Source of the DNA: Penium margaritaceum
Lineage: Eukaryota; Streptophyta; Zygnematophyceae; Desmidiales; Peniaceae
Length of the DNA stretch: 64,000 bases
Direction of reading: 5' to 3'
Assembly: GCA_023375785.1 (NCBI GenBank)
Contig: SZWC01001202.1
Coordinates: forward strand, 244,874-308,873
In this document: positions 18,654 to 27,228 of the stretch, one piece after another
Layout of the letters: each line of letters opens with the position of its first letter
Numbering within the stretch: position 1 is the stretch's first letter
Translations under genes and position numbers: made by a program
Notes under the pieces: model-generated
Told to the model about the DNA's origin: nothing
Database searches by the model: none
Seen by the model: only the letters and a program-made list of their open reading frames with translations

Positions 18654-20032
18654 GACTACATTGGCCCGTGTGTGTGATGCGGAGAAAATCTCCCTGCTGA
18701 ACCACTCCTAAAGGTGGTGTGCCGGGTGTGCGAGAATCCAGCGCACTAGTACGCCGGAGGAGCCTCCAAGACTTGCATCCGACAAAACCGCACCTGCCTG
18801 CGGTGTCTAAAGGAGGCTCCTGAACAGGAGGCCGTGAGGAAAAAGGATGAGGAAGAGGGAGCAGGACCCGGCGCTGGGGGAGCACCACCGCGCGGAAGGT
18901 GGGACCCAGAAGAGGAGGAGGAGGAGGAAGAGGAGAAAGAAGAAGAAGGGCCTTTAGAGCAAAGGAGATATCCGCGCTCCGTTTCCGGTACAACGATGAG
19001 GCAGTGGCAGGCGGAGGGACGGGTCATGGCAGAAGAAAGAAGGAGGAAGGAACTAGAAGAAAAGAAATGCGCTCAATGCGGCCAATGATGGGGAGTGGTA
19101 GTGCAGGATTGTGGCGGATGCCTCCGTAAGATATGCACTGGTTGCCTGGCACCACCTCGTGATGGGCGCAGAGGGCAAAGCGGGGCTGCGGTGTGCACAA
19201 GGTGCAGGGAGGAAGGCGAGAAGCAAGGAGGCATTCGCAGAGAACCGCGAGTGAATGAGGAGAATCAGAGCAAGAGGAGGGACCGGGAATGGAAGGGTAC
19301 CAATCCGCGACATGTCCCACATGCCTGAAAATGGTGCACGATGGGGAAAAGTGTGTTGTCTGCACGAGATCCGTGTACCGCAAATGCCTGGTGGTGGACA
19401 GCTCTGCTTGGAAAGGCCAATGTCACCAATGCGTGGGCAATGAGCTCCTTGAGGCAGACTGCTACCTCAGCTTCATTGTAGAAACCCGAGAACCTGCTTG
19501 CGCGGCCTTCCACGAGTGGATGGCGGAGTTCGACAAGGGATGTGGCATGTGCTTGAAGATGTGCCATCAGCGATATGGGAAGAGGGGCAAGGAGGGAGTG
19601 TGGACATGCCACCAATGCTTGGCTTGGCCCAGAAAAGAAGATTGGAGTGCGCAAAACTCCGGGCTGCAGTGCTGCGGAGACGGATGCATGGAGATCGTCA
19701 CAAGGACGGCATGTCACAGTGAGCACTGTGGAGGATGGGCTCATGCGTAGTGTGCTACAGAGGTGGGAAGGAATGAGGAAGGGTAGATGGTGTACAGCTG
19801 CACCAGTTGCAGGACATATGAACGGATCCCGCACTATGCAACCTGCAAGAGAAGATTAGGTGCGGAGGACATCACTGCAGGAGCCCGATGCGAGGGGTGC
19901 CAGCTGTATGAACATCAGGAGTACTCCGCAAGATATCAACGGGAGGGCAGAAATGTGGAAACGTACTGCCGCCCTTGCTAGCGACGGCAGCGGTTGGGTC
20001 CCCCAGGAAAGTTCACACGCCTGTTGCGCTAA
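18654..20032 (+). pseudogene. C-terminal array of PHD-like fingers, element C
   Basis: About five Cys/His clusters in the last 1.4 kb of the polyprotein. Cluster 1 (about 18666-18815): C-x2-C, then VCRVCENPAH, then CLRC. Cluster 2 (19068-19205): CAQC, DCGGC, CTGC, CTRC. An acidic run of about ten Glu lies between them. Cluster 3 (about 19310-19440) is the clearest C4HC3: CPTC, CVVC, C after RK, CHQC. Cluster 4 spans about 19546-19810 and cluster 5 about 19885-19980. The spacing is that of PHD fingers, which usually read histone H3 tails. Stops (18675, 19086, 19748, 19784, 19979) and a frameshift near 19300 inactivate this copy; element D keeps clusters 3-5 open. Confidence 0.75.
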
Positions 20033-20034
20033 GG

Positions 20035-20053
20035 AGACTCTGGGATAGAGTCT
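20035..20053 (+). other. Hairpin between polyprotein stop and polypurine tract
   Basis: agactctg-gga-tagagtct: eight-base arms with one changed position and a three-base loop, placed two bases after the stop codon. Element D has the perfect version at 40488-40506. Confidence 0.55.
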
Positions 20054-20054
20054 T

Positions 20055-20079
20055 GAAAAGGCGGGGTTTGGGGCATCAG
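20055..20079 (+). other. Polypurine tract, element C
   Basis: gaaaaggcggggtttggggcatcag immediately before the 3' LTR. It aligns with the ggaaaaaggaggggttt tract of element D. Confidence 0.65.
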
Positions 20080-21494
20080 TGTTAGGCGGGGATCCACCAC
20101 ATCTTCGCTGAGGAGAAGATGGATCCCCGGAGGGAAAATCGTTGCAACCCACAAATCGCCAGAACGTGGCGTCCGCGATGAGAGAGCCGCGGAGGAGGAT
20201 TAAGGAGCGAGCCGCGGAGCACTGAAGAACACGCAAGATACGCTGGCTCCCGTAACAAGATTGCGGTGGAGCGTGGGGTGGCGCGGAATCCAGCAGCGGT
20301 GAAGGAAAGAGGCGGGAAAAGTTGTCGCCAGGAAGCAGGAATTGACAACGATCTTCCTACGGCTGTTGGAAGCAATGGCCGTGGAGAAGCCAAGAAGGGG
20401 GCGGGACAGCAGGGTGAGAATCCACGGTGGAAAGAGAACGTGTGCCGAGGCGCAGAGAAGTGGGAATGAAGCAGGAATGTCGGACGTACAGGGGCACCAT
20501 CGACAAAACTAGACGTCAGGAAGAGGGCGGCAGGAGTTCGGCCAATGAGAGACCAGGGTCTGCGGCGGTGATCAAGGAAGAGGAAAACCGGGAGGATGCA
20601 CCACGCGAAGACAAAGATTCAAGGAAGAACACAAGACCGCGCGTACCCAAGCTGGGGAGTAGAGGAAGAAGCAAGTAGTAGAGTAAGGAAGTGTGGAAGT
20701 GGTCTAGTGTGTTTGTGAAAGGACGAGACCCGTGGTGCGCGTAGCGCACCGCGCGAAGTCCATAGTAAAGGAAAGAGTGTGGTAGGAGAAGACTTAGGGA
20801 GCTAGGCATGGTGAATATAAAGTAGGAATGTAGCAGAGGAACGATTGTCCAAGGAACCAAAGATGCTTACCCTTTGTCTGACCTTGTGCAATCTGAGTTA
20901 ATGCAAGCCTGCTTCCCACGTATGAGGCCAAAGCCCTGACTTGTTGAGAACCAGATTGCCTCCTTCTGTCTCATTAATCCGTGCAAGTGTCAGTTTGGTT
21001 CACACTCGCGCTTCCCTTTCTGAGATCCGCAGCTGTTCAAGGAGCCCTTAGGTTGCTCTCCACGGAGGCATTCCGCGGAGGACGAATACTTATCCTTTGA
21101 GTATGTGTGGAGCATACTGCTTGATCCGTTCCCAATCCTCGGTCCAATCAGGACTCCGCTGAGAACTGTCATCATTAGGGAACGCAAGTTGGGTGAAGGG
21201 TGCTGATGGCGACTCCGCGGCCTTGCGCACGGTCACGGAACGGGGTTTCGCGGGCGTATGAGTCAGAGGCCACGAGGTGACAGACTCGCGTGTTGGCAAG
21301 GAGCGAGCCGCGGAGCACTACTCACGAGCGGGACCCTGAGAGTGTGAAGCATCCGCGGAAGACCAGGAGAGGTAGCGGAGGAGCGGCAAGCGGGTGCTGC
21401 CCGGAACCGCAGAACGGCGGAATCGCGGAGCAGACCAGATGCGGAAATAGAGAGCGCAGAACGAACATTGTGTGCGGCAAAATTGGCGGCATCA
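20080..21494 (+). repeat. 3' LTR of element C
   Basis: Starts TGTTAGGCGGGG and ends GGCGGCATCA; colinear with the 5' LTR throughout. U3 hairpin at 20734-20750 and tataaag at 20817-20823. It is followed not by host DNA but by another primer site and internal sequence, so it also serves as the 5' LTR of a second, truncated element. Confidence 0.93.
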
Positions 21495-21673
21495 GTGTCA
21501 TGGTGCGGTGAGCGTGGACAGTTCTTTGCTCTTTGCTAGCAGAACTACACGAGCCTTCAGATTCAGTCATTCATGTCGACAACCAGCTTCGTGCACAAGG
21601 ATATGCAGAGGCGGCACCAGCAGCATTCACAGCAAGCTTCTGTACGCCACTTCTTGTCGCGGCGTGCAGCCAC
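21495..21673 (+). mobile_element. Second, truncated Family 2 internal start
   Basis: Colinear with 7562-7740: six-base spacer, tRNA-Phe primer site at 21501-21518, 5' leader, and an ATG at 21573 opening a short frame of the polyprotein start (RRRHQQHSQQASVRHFLSRR). This copy lacks the early TAG present at 7685. Homology stops at 21673, where chromovirus LTR sequence begins within a few bases. The arrangement LTR-internal-LTR-internal is expected from a tandem copy or unequal LTR recombination. Confidence 0.85.
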
Positions 21674-21676
21674 GCC

Positions 21677-22295
21677 GCGGGGATGCGGGGATGCACGGAC
21701 GCGAGGAGGAGGAACAAGCAAGCAAGAGCTGACGCGAGGGTCACGTCGGCGCTAGGGGGCTGTTTTGCACACAACCACCATGCGGCGTTCCGTAACCGCC
21801 ACGCGAGGCTGACTTTTGCCCCCTCGGAGAATAGCGTATCGGATACGCTATGCACCGAGGGGAGTGCACCGCCGAGAGCTCTCGGTAACAGCCGCGGTCA
21901 ACAGCGCAGCAAACCTGTGGCTATGACCGTGCGACGGTTGCAGTACTCCCGGTGGCGTGCGCAACACGGTGACCACACCCACCGCTGGGAGGCATACGGG
22001 AGCAACGAGGCGGCTTGCCGAACGACAAGATCAACCATCGATGTCGACGATCAACGGCCGGGGACTTCTCGCACTAGGCATTAGGTGCAAGTAGAGCACC
22101 ACCTTCAGGTGCAAGCAGATCACCGAGTTCAGGTGCAAGTAGCTTGTCATAGCAAGCTGAGAAAGTAGTAGGCTGAGGCCTGGGCTAGCTAGCCAGAGAA
22201 TATAAATACCCTGTACATTGTTCATTATAATTAACCTGTACTTTCCAGCTCTGGCTTCCTAAAATCTCCAAGTCTATCTTTCCGCTGCGACTGTG
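21677..22295 (+). repeat. Chromovirus LTR fragment, plus strand
   Basis: Matches the A-copy LTR from about its position 133 (gatgcggggatgcacgg, as at 2896) to about 50 bases before its end. Both LTR termini are missing. TATA box tataaata near 22200. It is joined head-on to a minus-strand LTR at 22296. Confidence 0.88.
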
Positions 22296-22332
22296 TGGAG
22301 AGCACAGTCACAGCGGAAAGATAGACTTGGAG
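22266..22332. repeat. Palindromic junction of two inverted LTRs
   Basis: Left arm 22266-22295 and right arm 22303-22332 are reverse complements with one mismatch in 30; the spacer tggagag is seven bases. Beyond this core the two LTRs (21677-22295 plus, 22296-23050 minus) extend the inverted repeat to arms of about 600 bp. Confidence 0.88.
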
Positions 22333-23050
22333 ATGTCTGGAAGCTAGAGTTGGAAAATACAGGTTAATTACAATGAAGAATGTACACCGTATTTATACTG
22401 TCCGGCTGGCTAGCCCAGGCCTCAGCCTATTGCTTTCCTAGCTTGCTATGACAAGCTACTTGCACCTGAACTCGGTGCTCTGCTTGCACCTGAACCTGGT
22501 GCTCTACTTGCACCTAATGTGTATAACGAGAAGTCCACGGTGGTCGATCGTCGAGATCGACGGTTGATCTTGTCTTTCGGTGAGCCGCCTCGTTGCTCGC
22601 GTATGCCTCCCGGCGGTGGGTGTGGTCACTGTGTTGCGCACGCCACCGGGAGTGCTGCGACCGTCGCACGGTTGGAGCCACCCTTTGGCTGTCGCCGTTG
22701 ACTGCGGCTGTTGCCGGGAGCTCCCGGCGGCGCACTCCCCTTGGCGGATAGCGTATCCGTTACGCTATTTGCCGAGGGGGCGTAAACCACCCTCGCGTGG
22801 TGGTTACGGAACGCCGCGTGGAGGTTCCGTGTGAAACAGCCCCTTAGCGCCGACGTGACCCTCACGTCGGCGCTTGCTTGCTCGCTACTCCTCCTCACGT
22901 CTGTGCATCCTCGCATCCGCGCAGTCGCGATCGAGCGGAGGTGAGCTCGACCGCGAGCCACTTTTGGGAAAAACGGAAAATTGCCCAGATGCCCCCAGAA
23001 ACTCGTTCGAGGCCCCGAGTATGCCAGAAAAATAGGGGCACCTCATTACA
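22296..23050 (-). repeat. 3' LTR of copy E, 3'-truncated
   Basis: Begins TGTAATGAGT/G on the minus strand at 23050 and stops at 22296, about 39 bases short of the full 794-bp LTR. The palindrome agcgccgacgtga-ccc-tcacgtcggcgct is perfect here (22846-22874). Confidence 0.9.
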
Positions 23051-23059
23051 CTCACCCCC

Positions 23060-23755
23060 CTCCCCCCGTCGGAGGCGCGACGTCCCGGCGCGCCTGAGGT
23101 ACTCCTGGAGAACAGTGTTGGTACCCCCAACATGGAAGTTGATCTCTGGCTCCCAAGAGTTGTGCTCAGCCGGGTACCCCTTCCACTACACCAGGAACTC
23201 ACGCCGTCATCCCCTTTGGCGGTCCGCCAGAATCTTCTCCGCCTCAAACTCCTCACTTCCTTTGATCCGGACAGTAGGAGGTAAAGGTGTCGCGCGACCC
23301 TGGAAGAAGGTGTTGGGGTCCCGATAGGCACGAAGCAGGGAGATGTTGAACACCGGATGAACGGTGTAGTGAGCTAGGAGCTCCAGCTTGTATGAAACGG
23401 CCGACCGCTTCTCCAGAATGCAGAACGGACCCACCCATCGCGGTTTGAGTTTGGGACTCCCAACTCCCATCAGCTTCAGGTTTGTAGAGTTCGGCATCAC
23501 CTGATCTTCCACTTGAAACTCTTTTGTAGAGCGATGCTTATCAGCTTGCTGCTTTTGGTGCTTCTGTGCGTTCAACAGTCGTTGCCACACCACGTCCCAA
23601 GTGGTGGCAAACCCTTCAGCAATCTGCTGCACAGCCGGAAGAGATGTTGCCGTAGCAAGGGCGGCTGGTCTCAGTGGCTGGTGGCCATAGACCATCTCAA
23701 ACAGTGACTTTCCTGTGGATGCTAACACTGGTGAGTTGTAGGCAAACTCTGCCAC
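23060..23755 (-). pseudogene. Integrase C-terminus and chromodomain, copy E
   Basis: The minus-strand ORF 23207-23755 encodes FAYNSPVLASTGKSLFE, DQVMPNSTNL, GSPKLKPRWVGPF and the beginning of the chromodomain (FEAEKILADRQRG). A frameshift at about 23210 then moves the rest of the chromodomain into another frame. Integrase C-termini tether and position the enzyme, and the chromodomain of this group binds methylated histone tails. Here the shift inactivates it. Confidence 0.85.
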
Positions 23756-24340
23756 TTCGAGCTTTTCCTCTCACCCTCTCCGTCCGGTGGGACCATGCTC
23801 CGCAACAGTTGCTCCAATATCTGGTTTGTGCGCTCTGTCTGTCCATCGCTCTGTGGGTGGTATGCCGTGGTCAGCTGCACCCTCGTACCTAGCTTTTCCA
23901 TGAGATATCTCCAGTATCGCGAAGTGAAGCGTGGATCACGATCTGAGACCACCGAGTGCGGCATTCCATGCAGCTTGATGACATGACTTAGGAGGAGTTG
24001 AGCTATCCCGGCAGCTATGATGCTCTCAGGACATGCGATGAAGTGTGCCATCTTGGAGAACCGGTCCACCACCACCAACACCGTGTTATTGCCCTGATGT
24101 GTCGCAGGCAACCCACCGATGAACTCAAGCGAGATGTCTGTCCACGGCCTCTCTGGTATAGGCAATGGTTGCAGCTCCCCTGGTGGCTTGGTCCTTCTTG
24201 CCTTGATTCCTTGGCACACATCGCACTTGCTCACAAACCTCTTGCAATCAGTCGCCATTGACGACCACCAGTATTGGCGTGCGAAAGCTTTGAGCGCCTT
24301 GTCGAGGCCGAAGTGACCCGAGTAGTGGGTGATCCATGAT
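23740..24340 (-). pseudogene. Integrase zinc domain and catalytic core, copy E
   Basis: The ORF 23722-24429 contains the H2C2 domain (THYSGHFGLDKAL, CDVCQGIKARRTK) and a complete rve core: VLVVVDRFSKMAH, VVSDRDPRFTSRYW, and HPQSDGQTERTNQILEQLL. All three acidic residues are present. The reading frame is lost at about 23750 (GEGERKSS instead of GEGWEEKL). This is the best-preserved core of the three chromovirus copies. The N-terminal 35 or so residues of the ORF are RNase H sequence read out of frame. Confidence 0.87.
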
Positions 24341-24673
24341 CCCGAGTAGTGGGTGATCCATGGCGTAGTGATCCATGAAAGCCACACAGCGTCGCGACTC
24401 GAGGTAGCACCTCCAGTGCTTGAACGCATGGATCACCGCTAGCACCTCCTTTTCATGGATTGCGTAGTTTAGCTCCGTACATTGCAATTTGCGACACGCG
24501 TACGCAATCGGTTACGGCCCATTCTCGTGATCTTGCATCAGTACCGCCCCAATGGCATAGTCGCTTGCGTCCATCGCCATGACGTACTCCTTCGATGAAT
24601 CTAGATGCACAAGGACTGGAGCGTCACACATGGACGTCTTGAGCTCCTCACAGCTCTTTGGCTCCTGATCGCT
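24318..24673 (-). pseudogene. Shortened RNase H, copy E
   Basis: From the RT stop leftward: DASDYAIGAVLMQDHENGP, then ELNYAIHEKEVLAVIHAFKHW (ORF 24248-24487), then a jump at DHYA directly into the integrase zinc domain. Compared with copy A (1121-1485) about 340 bp are gone, covering the end of RNase H and the RH-IN linker. A 20-odd-base unit (ccgagtagtgggtgatccatg) is repeated at the join, 24317-24362. Confidence 0.8.
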
Positions 24674-25606
24674 TCATTCCCACCGATGATCCTTCCTCAG
24701 CAGCTGAGTGATTGGCGCACCCTTTTCTGCGTACCCCTGGATGAATTTCCGGTAAGAGTTGACAAACCCCAGGAACACCTTGATGTCATACACACACTTT
24801 GGTGTCGGCCACTGCTTCACGGCTTCCACCTTTTTTGGGTCCATGCGGAGACCCTTGGTGCGGACAATGTGCCCGAGGAACTCCACCTCCCTTTTCTCGA
24901 ACTCATAGTTTGAGAGCTTTGCAAACAACTTCTCTCTCCAAAGAATTTCCAACACGTGCTCAAGATGTTGCTGATGCTCTTCCAAAGTTTGGGAGTAGAT
25001 GAGGATTTCGTCGAGGAACACCACCACGAACAAGTCCAGGTGAGGGTGGAAGATCGTGTTCATGAGGCTCATGAACGTTGCAGGAGCATTGGTCAACCCA
25101 AACGGCATCACGAGGTACTCGAAATGACCGTACCGCGCCCGAAACGCCGTCTTCTCCACATCCTGCTCCGCAATCCGGATCGGATGGTACCCCGAGCGCA
25201 ATTCAATCTTGTTGAAGAACTGCGCTCCCCTCGGCTGGTCAAATAGCTCCTCGACCCTTGGGAGCGGGTACCGGTTCTTGATTGTTACGTTGTTCAGTGC
25301 GCGATAGTCCACACACATCCACACCTCCCCTGTCATTTTCTTCACAAGGAGGACCGGTGCAGCGTAAGGTGACACCAACGGTCTGATGAACCCTTGCTCT
25401 GTCAGCTCCTCCAACTGCTTCTTCAGCTCACCCAGCCCGTTATCACTCATGCAATAAGCAGTTTGTACCATTGGAGTTTCTCCCGGAACCAAATCAATTT
25501 TGTGGTCGATATCCCGCTTCGGTGGTAGACCTTTTGGCAGTTCAGCAGGAAACACGTCACTGTAGCTGTCCAACACTCCCTTGATGCCTTGCGACAGCTG
25601 TGCCAC
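24674..25606 (-). CDS. Reverse transcriptase, catalytically altered, copy E
   Basis: Open 310-aa segment covering fingers, palm and part of the thumb: DYRALNNVTIKNRYPLPR, YLVMPFGLTNAPATFMS, FLGFVNSYRKF. Motif A reads KIELRSGYHPI, with Glu at residue 135 where copy A has the catalytic Asp. Motif C reads FLDE (197-200), Glu replacing the second Asp. RT needs these aspartates for metal binding, so the enzyme should be inactive although the ORF is open. A stop at about 24674 precedes RNase H. Confidence 0.9.
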   Translation of the reverse strand: MAQLSQGIKGVLDSYSDVFPAELPKGLPPKRDIDHKIDLVPGETPMVQTAYCMSDNGLGELKKQLEELTEQGFIRPLVSPYAAPVLLVKKMTGEVWMCVDYRALNNVTIKNRYPLPRVEELFDQPRGAQFFNKIELRSGYHPIRIAEQDVEKTAFRARYGHFEYLVMPFGLTNAPATFMSLMNTIFHPHLDLFVVVFLDEILIYSQTLEEHQQHLEHVLEILWREKLFAKLSNYEFEKREVEFLGHIVRTKGLRMDPKKVEAVKQWPTPKCVYDIKVFLGFVNSYRKFIQGYAEKGAPITQLLRKDHRWE

Positions 25607-25714
25607 AGGTACTTTCTGCTACTCTCCCTCGGGTTGTTTTGTCTCCGCTGCCAACACTTCCACCTCTTCAGCTACTACCTTTTGCCGCATCCACAAAAGG
25701 TACACTTGATCCCC

Positions 25715-26350
25715 CTAGCACTGACAGCGCTTCTGCTGCACGTAACTCAACTGCGGCACCTTGTCTACCTTGGAGTCCTTCTCCTCTGCCCACAACGGCA
25801 ACATAATTTGCTCTCCGCATTTCTTCACTTTCACCTGGCTGCGCACCCAACCCACAAGAGGATTCCACTGGTGCAGCCAATCACGCCCTAAAATGGCGTC
25901 GTAGGTATCCATTGGGCACGTGCGAAAGTTCACATCGCACGATAGCTTGCCCAGACATTTCCTTAAAGGCTTTAGAGACAATCCGCACTCCACCTCCCCT
26001 TGCAACAACTTGGCCGTAGTTGGCTTCCCGGGTAGCCGTGCAAGCCCCAACCTCTTTGCAAGCTCGTCGCTGAAGAATGAGTGCGATGCCCCGCAATCCA
26101 GCAATGCTTTAATCTGCCGGCGAGTCTGGCACCCCTTGCCGTCTACAGAACCAGCCAATAAAAGTTTGGCTTTCAGGAGGATCCCCAGAACGCTCCCGCT
26201 TCCTTTGCTTTGCAGTAATACACTTGGCAGCTCCCTAGTTGTCGAAGGACTTTCGGGGCTGGTGTTCGTTGATGCGGACGAAGCTTTCCCAGCAGATGGC
26301 CGCCCGCCACTCACTACTGGTTTCCGTTTCCCTGCTACTTCTTCTTGCAA
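25715..26350 (-). pseudogene. Aspartic protease, copy E
   Basis: 211-aa frame with the retropepsin motif LLDCGASHSFF (Cys in place of the usual Ser or Thr), then CDVNFRTCPMDTYDAILGRDWLHQWNP, the typical C-terminal half of chromovirus proteases. It lies in a different frame from the upstream CCHC knuckle and ends at a stop 100 bases before the RT ORF. The listed start is not an ATG; the domain belongs to the polyprotein. Confidence 0.82.
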
Positions 26351-26389
26351 TCCTTCTTGTGGTGCCCAGGCTTCTCGCAGATCCAGCAG
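26347..26389 (-). other. CCHC zinc knuckle, copy E
   Basis: The minus strand encodes NCWICEKPGHHKKDC, a C-x2-C-x4-H-x4-C nucleocapsid knuckle just before the protease. It is out of frame with both gag and protease ORFs, so frameshifts lie on both sides. Confidence 0.8.
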
Positions 26390-26463
26390 TTCCCACCGCG
26401 CGGCTTGCTCTGCTCCTGGCCCCCTTGCACTGCATCGATCCCCATGGGATCAGCTTGTTGGTT

Positions 26464-27228
26464 CTATGCTCGACGCTGAAAATTCTCTTGCTTCTCACGA
26501 AGACCCCCTTGATGGTAGCGTAGCGCGCCGACATGCTCAGCGGTGGCTACCATCGCCCAGAACTCCGTGATGCTACTTAGTGCCAGCGTGTGCTGAATCT
26601 TTGCCTTCAAGCCATCGTGGTATTTGTCCGCCATCTCCAGCTTGCTCATGTTGTCAATCTCCGAGCACAATGCCAAGAAACGGCGTGTGTACTCATGCAG
26701 CGAGCCGATATGCTTCAGCTGCTTCAGCTTGTTGTATGCGACCATGGAGGTGTTCACGAGATCAAATCGATCTCTTATGGCTTGCTTGAAGTGCTCCCAT
26801 GTCGTCGGCACGCGAACTTCAGCTTGTACCGTGCCTGGCTGCCACAACATGGCATGTTGCACATCTACGTTCCCACCTCCACCTCGAGTGGCCAGCATAT
26901 ACAACTGCCTCCACCACTCCAATGCTGCTCCGCGTAGCAGTGTCAGCGCGAATGACACACGCACAGCATCGTCCTCTGGAGGACGACCCAGAGCCCCAAA
27001 GTAGCTCTTCATCGTGAACAACAAGGTCGGAACGCTTGCTCCCTTGACAGAGGGATTGAACGCTTCTGAAGCCTTTGGCTTTGGTCTCGGCGGACTCCTT
27101 GACCGGGCCGCCCCAACCTGTCCAGCGCCAGTCCCGTCCCGCAAGTCAGCCATTTGCCGATTGAGTCGCTCGTTCTCCAGCTTGAGGGCTCCCTGCTGCT
27201 CTACGATCTGCTGCAGGGCCTGCTCCAT
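26464..27228 (-). CDS. Gag capsid protein, copy E
   Basis: Open 254-aa segment. It starts MEQALQQIVEQQGALKLENE, an N-terminal coiled coil, followed by a basic stretch (RSRSPPRPKPK). The retrotransposon Gag domain follows (LRGAALEWWRQLY, TWEHFKQAIRDRF, LKQLKHIGSLHEYTRRF, YHDGLKAKIQ). It forms the virus-like particle core. The ATG lies 345 bases inside the primer site, a sensible leader length. The frame stops after QRRA, before the CCHC knuckle, because of a frameshift. Confidence 0.88.
   Translation of the reverse strand: MEQALQQIVEQQGALKLENERLNRQMADLRDGTGAGQVGAARSRSPPRPKPKASEAFNPSVKGASVPTLLFTMKSYFGALGRPPEDDAVRVSFALTLLRGAALEWWRQLYMLATRGGGGNVDVQHAMLWQPGTVQAEVRVPTTWEHFKQAIRDRFDLVNTSMVAYNKLKQLKHIGSLHEYTRRFLALCSEIDNMSKLEMADKYHDGLKAKIQHTLALSSITEFWAMVATAEHVGALRYHQGGLREKQENFQRRA

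Larger units (their letters stand above)
7640..20032 (+). pseudogene. Giant gag-pol-PHD polyprotein of element C
   Basis: The ATG at 7640 (MLAASFV, as in element D) lies only 78 bases after the LTR, and the final stop is TAA at 20030-20032. The reading frame moves from phase 2 to phase 1 near the CCHC knuckle (about 9875), to phase 0 near 12500, and back to phase 2 near 19300. Each move fits a one-base deletion, and the one near 12500 is directly visible against element D. Between these points only stop codons interrupt the frame. The ancestor therefore encoded about 4,130 residues in one frame, much larger than the usual 1,300-1,800-residue gag-pol. Today it is a pseudogene with several open segments, listed separately. 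Confidence 0.85.
6146..21494 (+). mobile_element. Giant Ty3/gypsy element C with PHD-like array
   Basis: A 15,349-bp LTR retrotransposon with LTRs of 1416 bp (6146-7561) and 1415 bp (20080-21494), a tRNA-Phe primer site, and one ancestral polyprotein frame from 7640 to 20032. It ends with a hairpin and a polypurine tract. The LTRs differ at roughly 16 of the first 215 aligned bases by my count, so insertion is not recent. It is inserted in chromovirus fragment B, with left flank ccaac. The right flank is not the other half of B but a second copy of C's internal start, so the right side is rearranged. It is the same family as element D (39059-54317). Confidence 0.93.

Noticed and set aside
18654-20032. 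A captured or neighbouring host PHD/RING gene
   Set aside because: The fingers continue the integrase frame, lie between LTRs before the polypurine tract, and occur at the same place in element D. They belong to the element.
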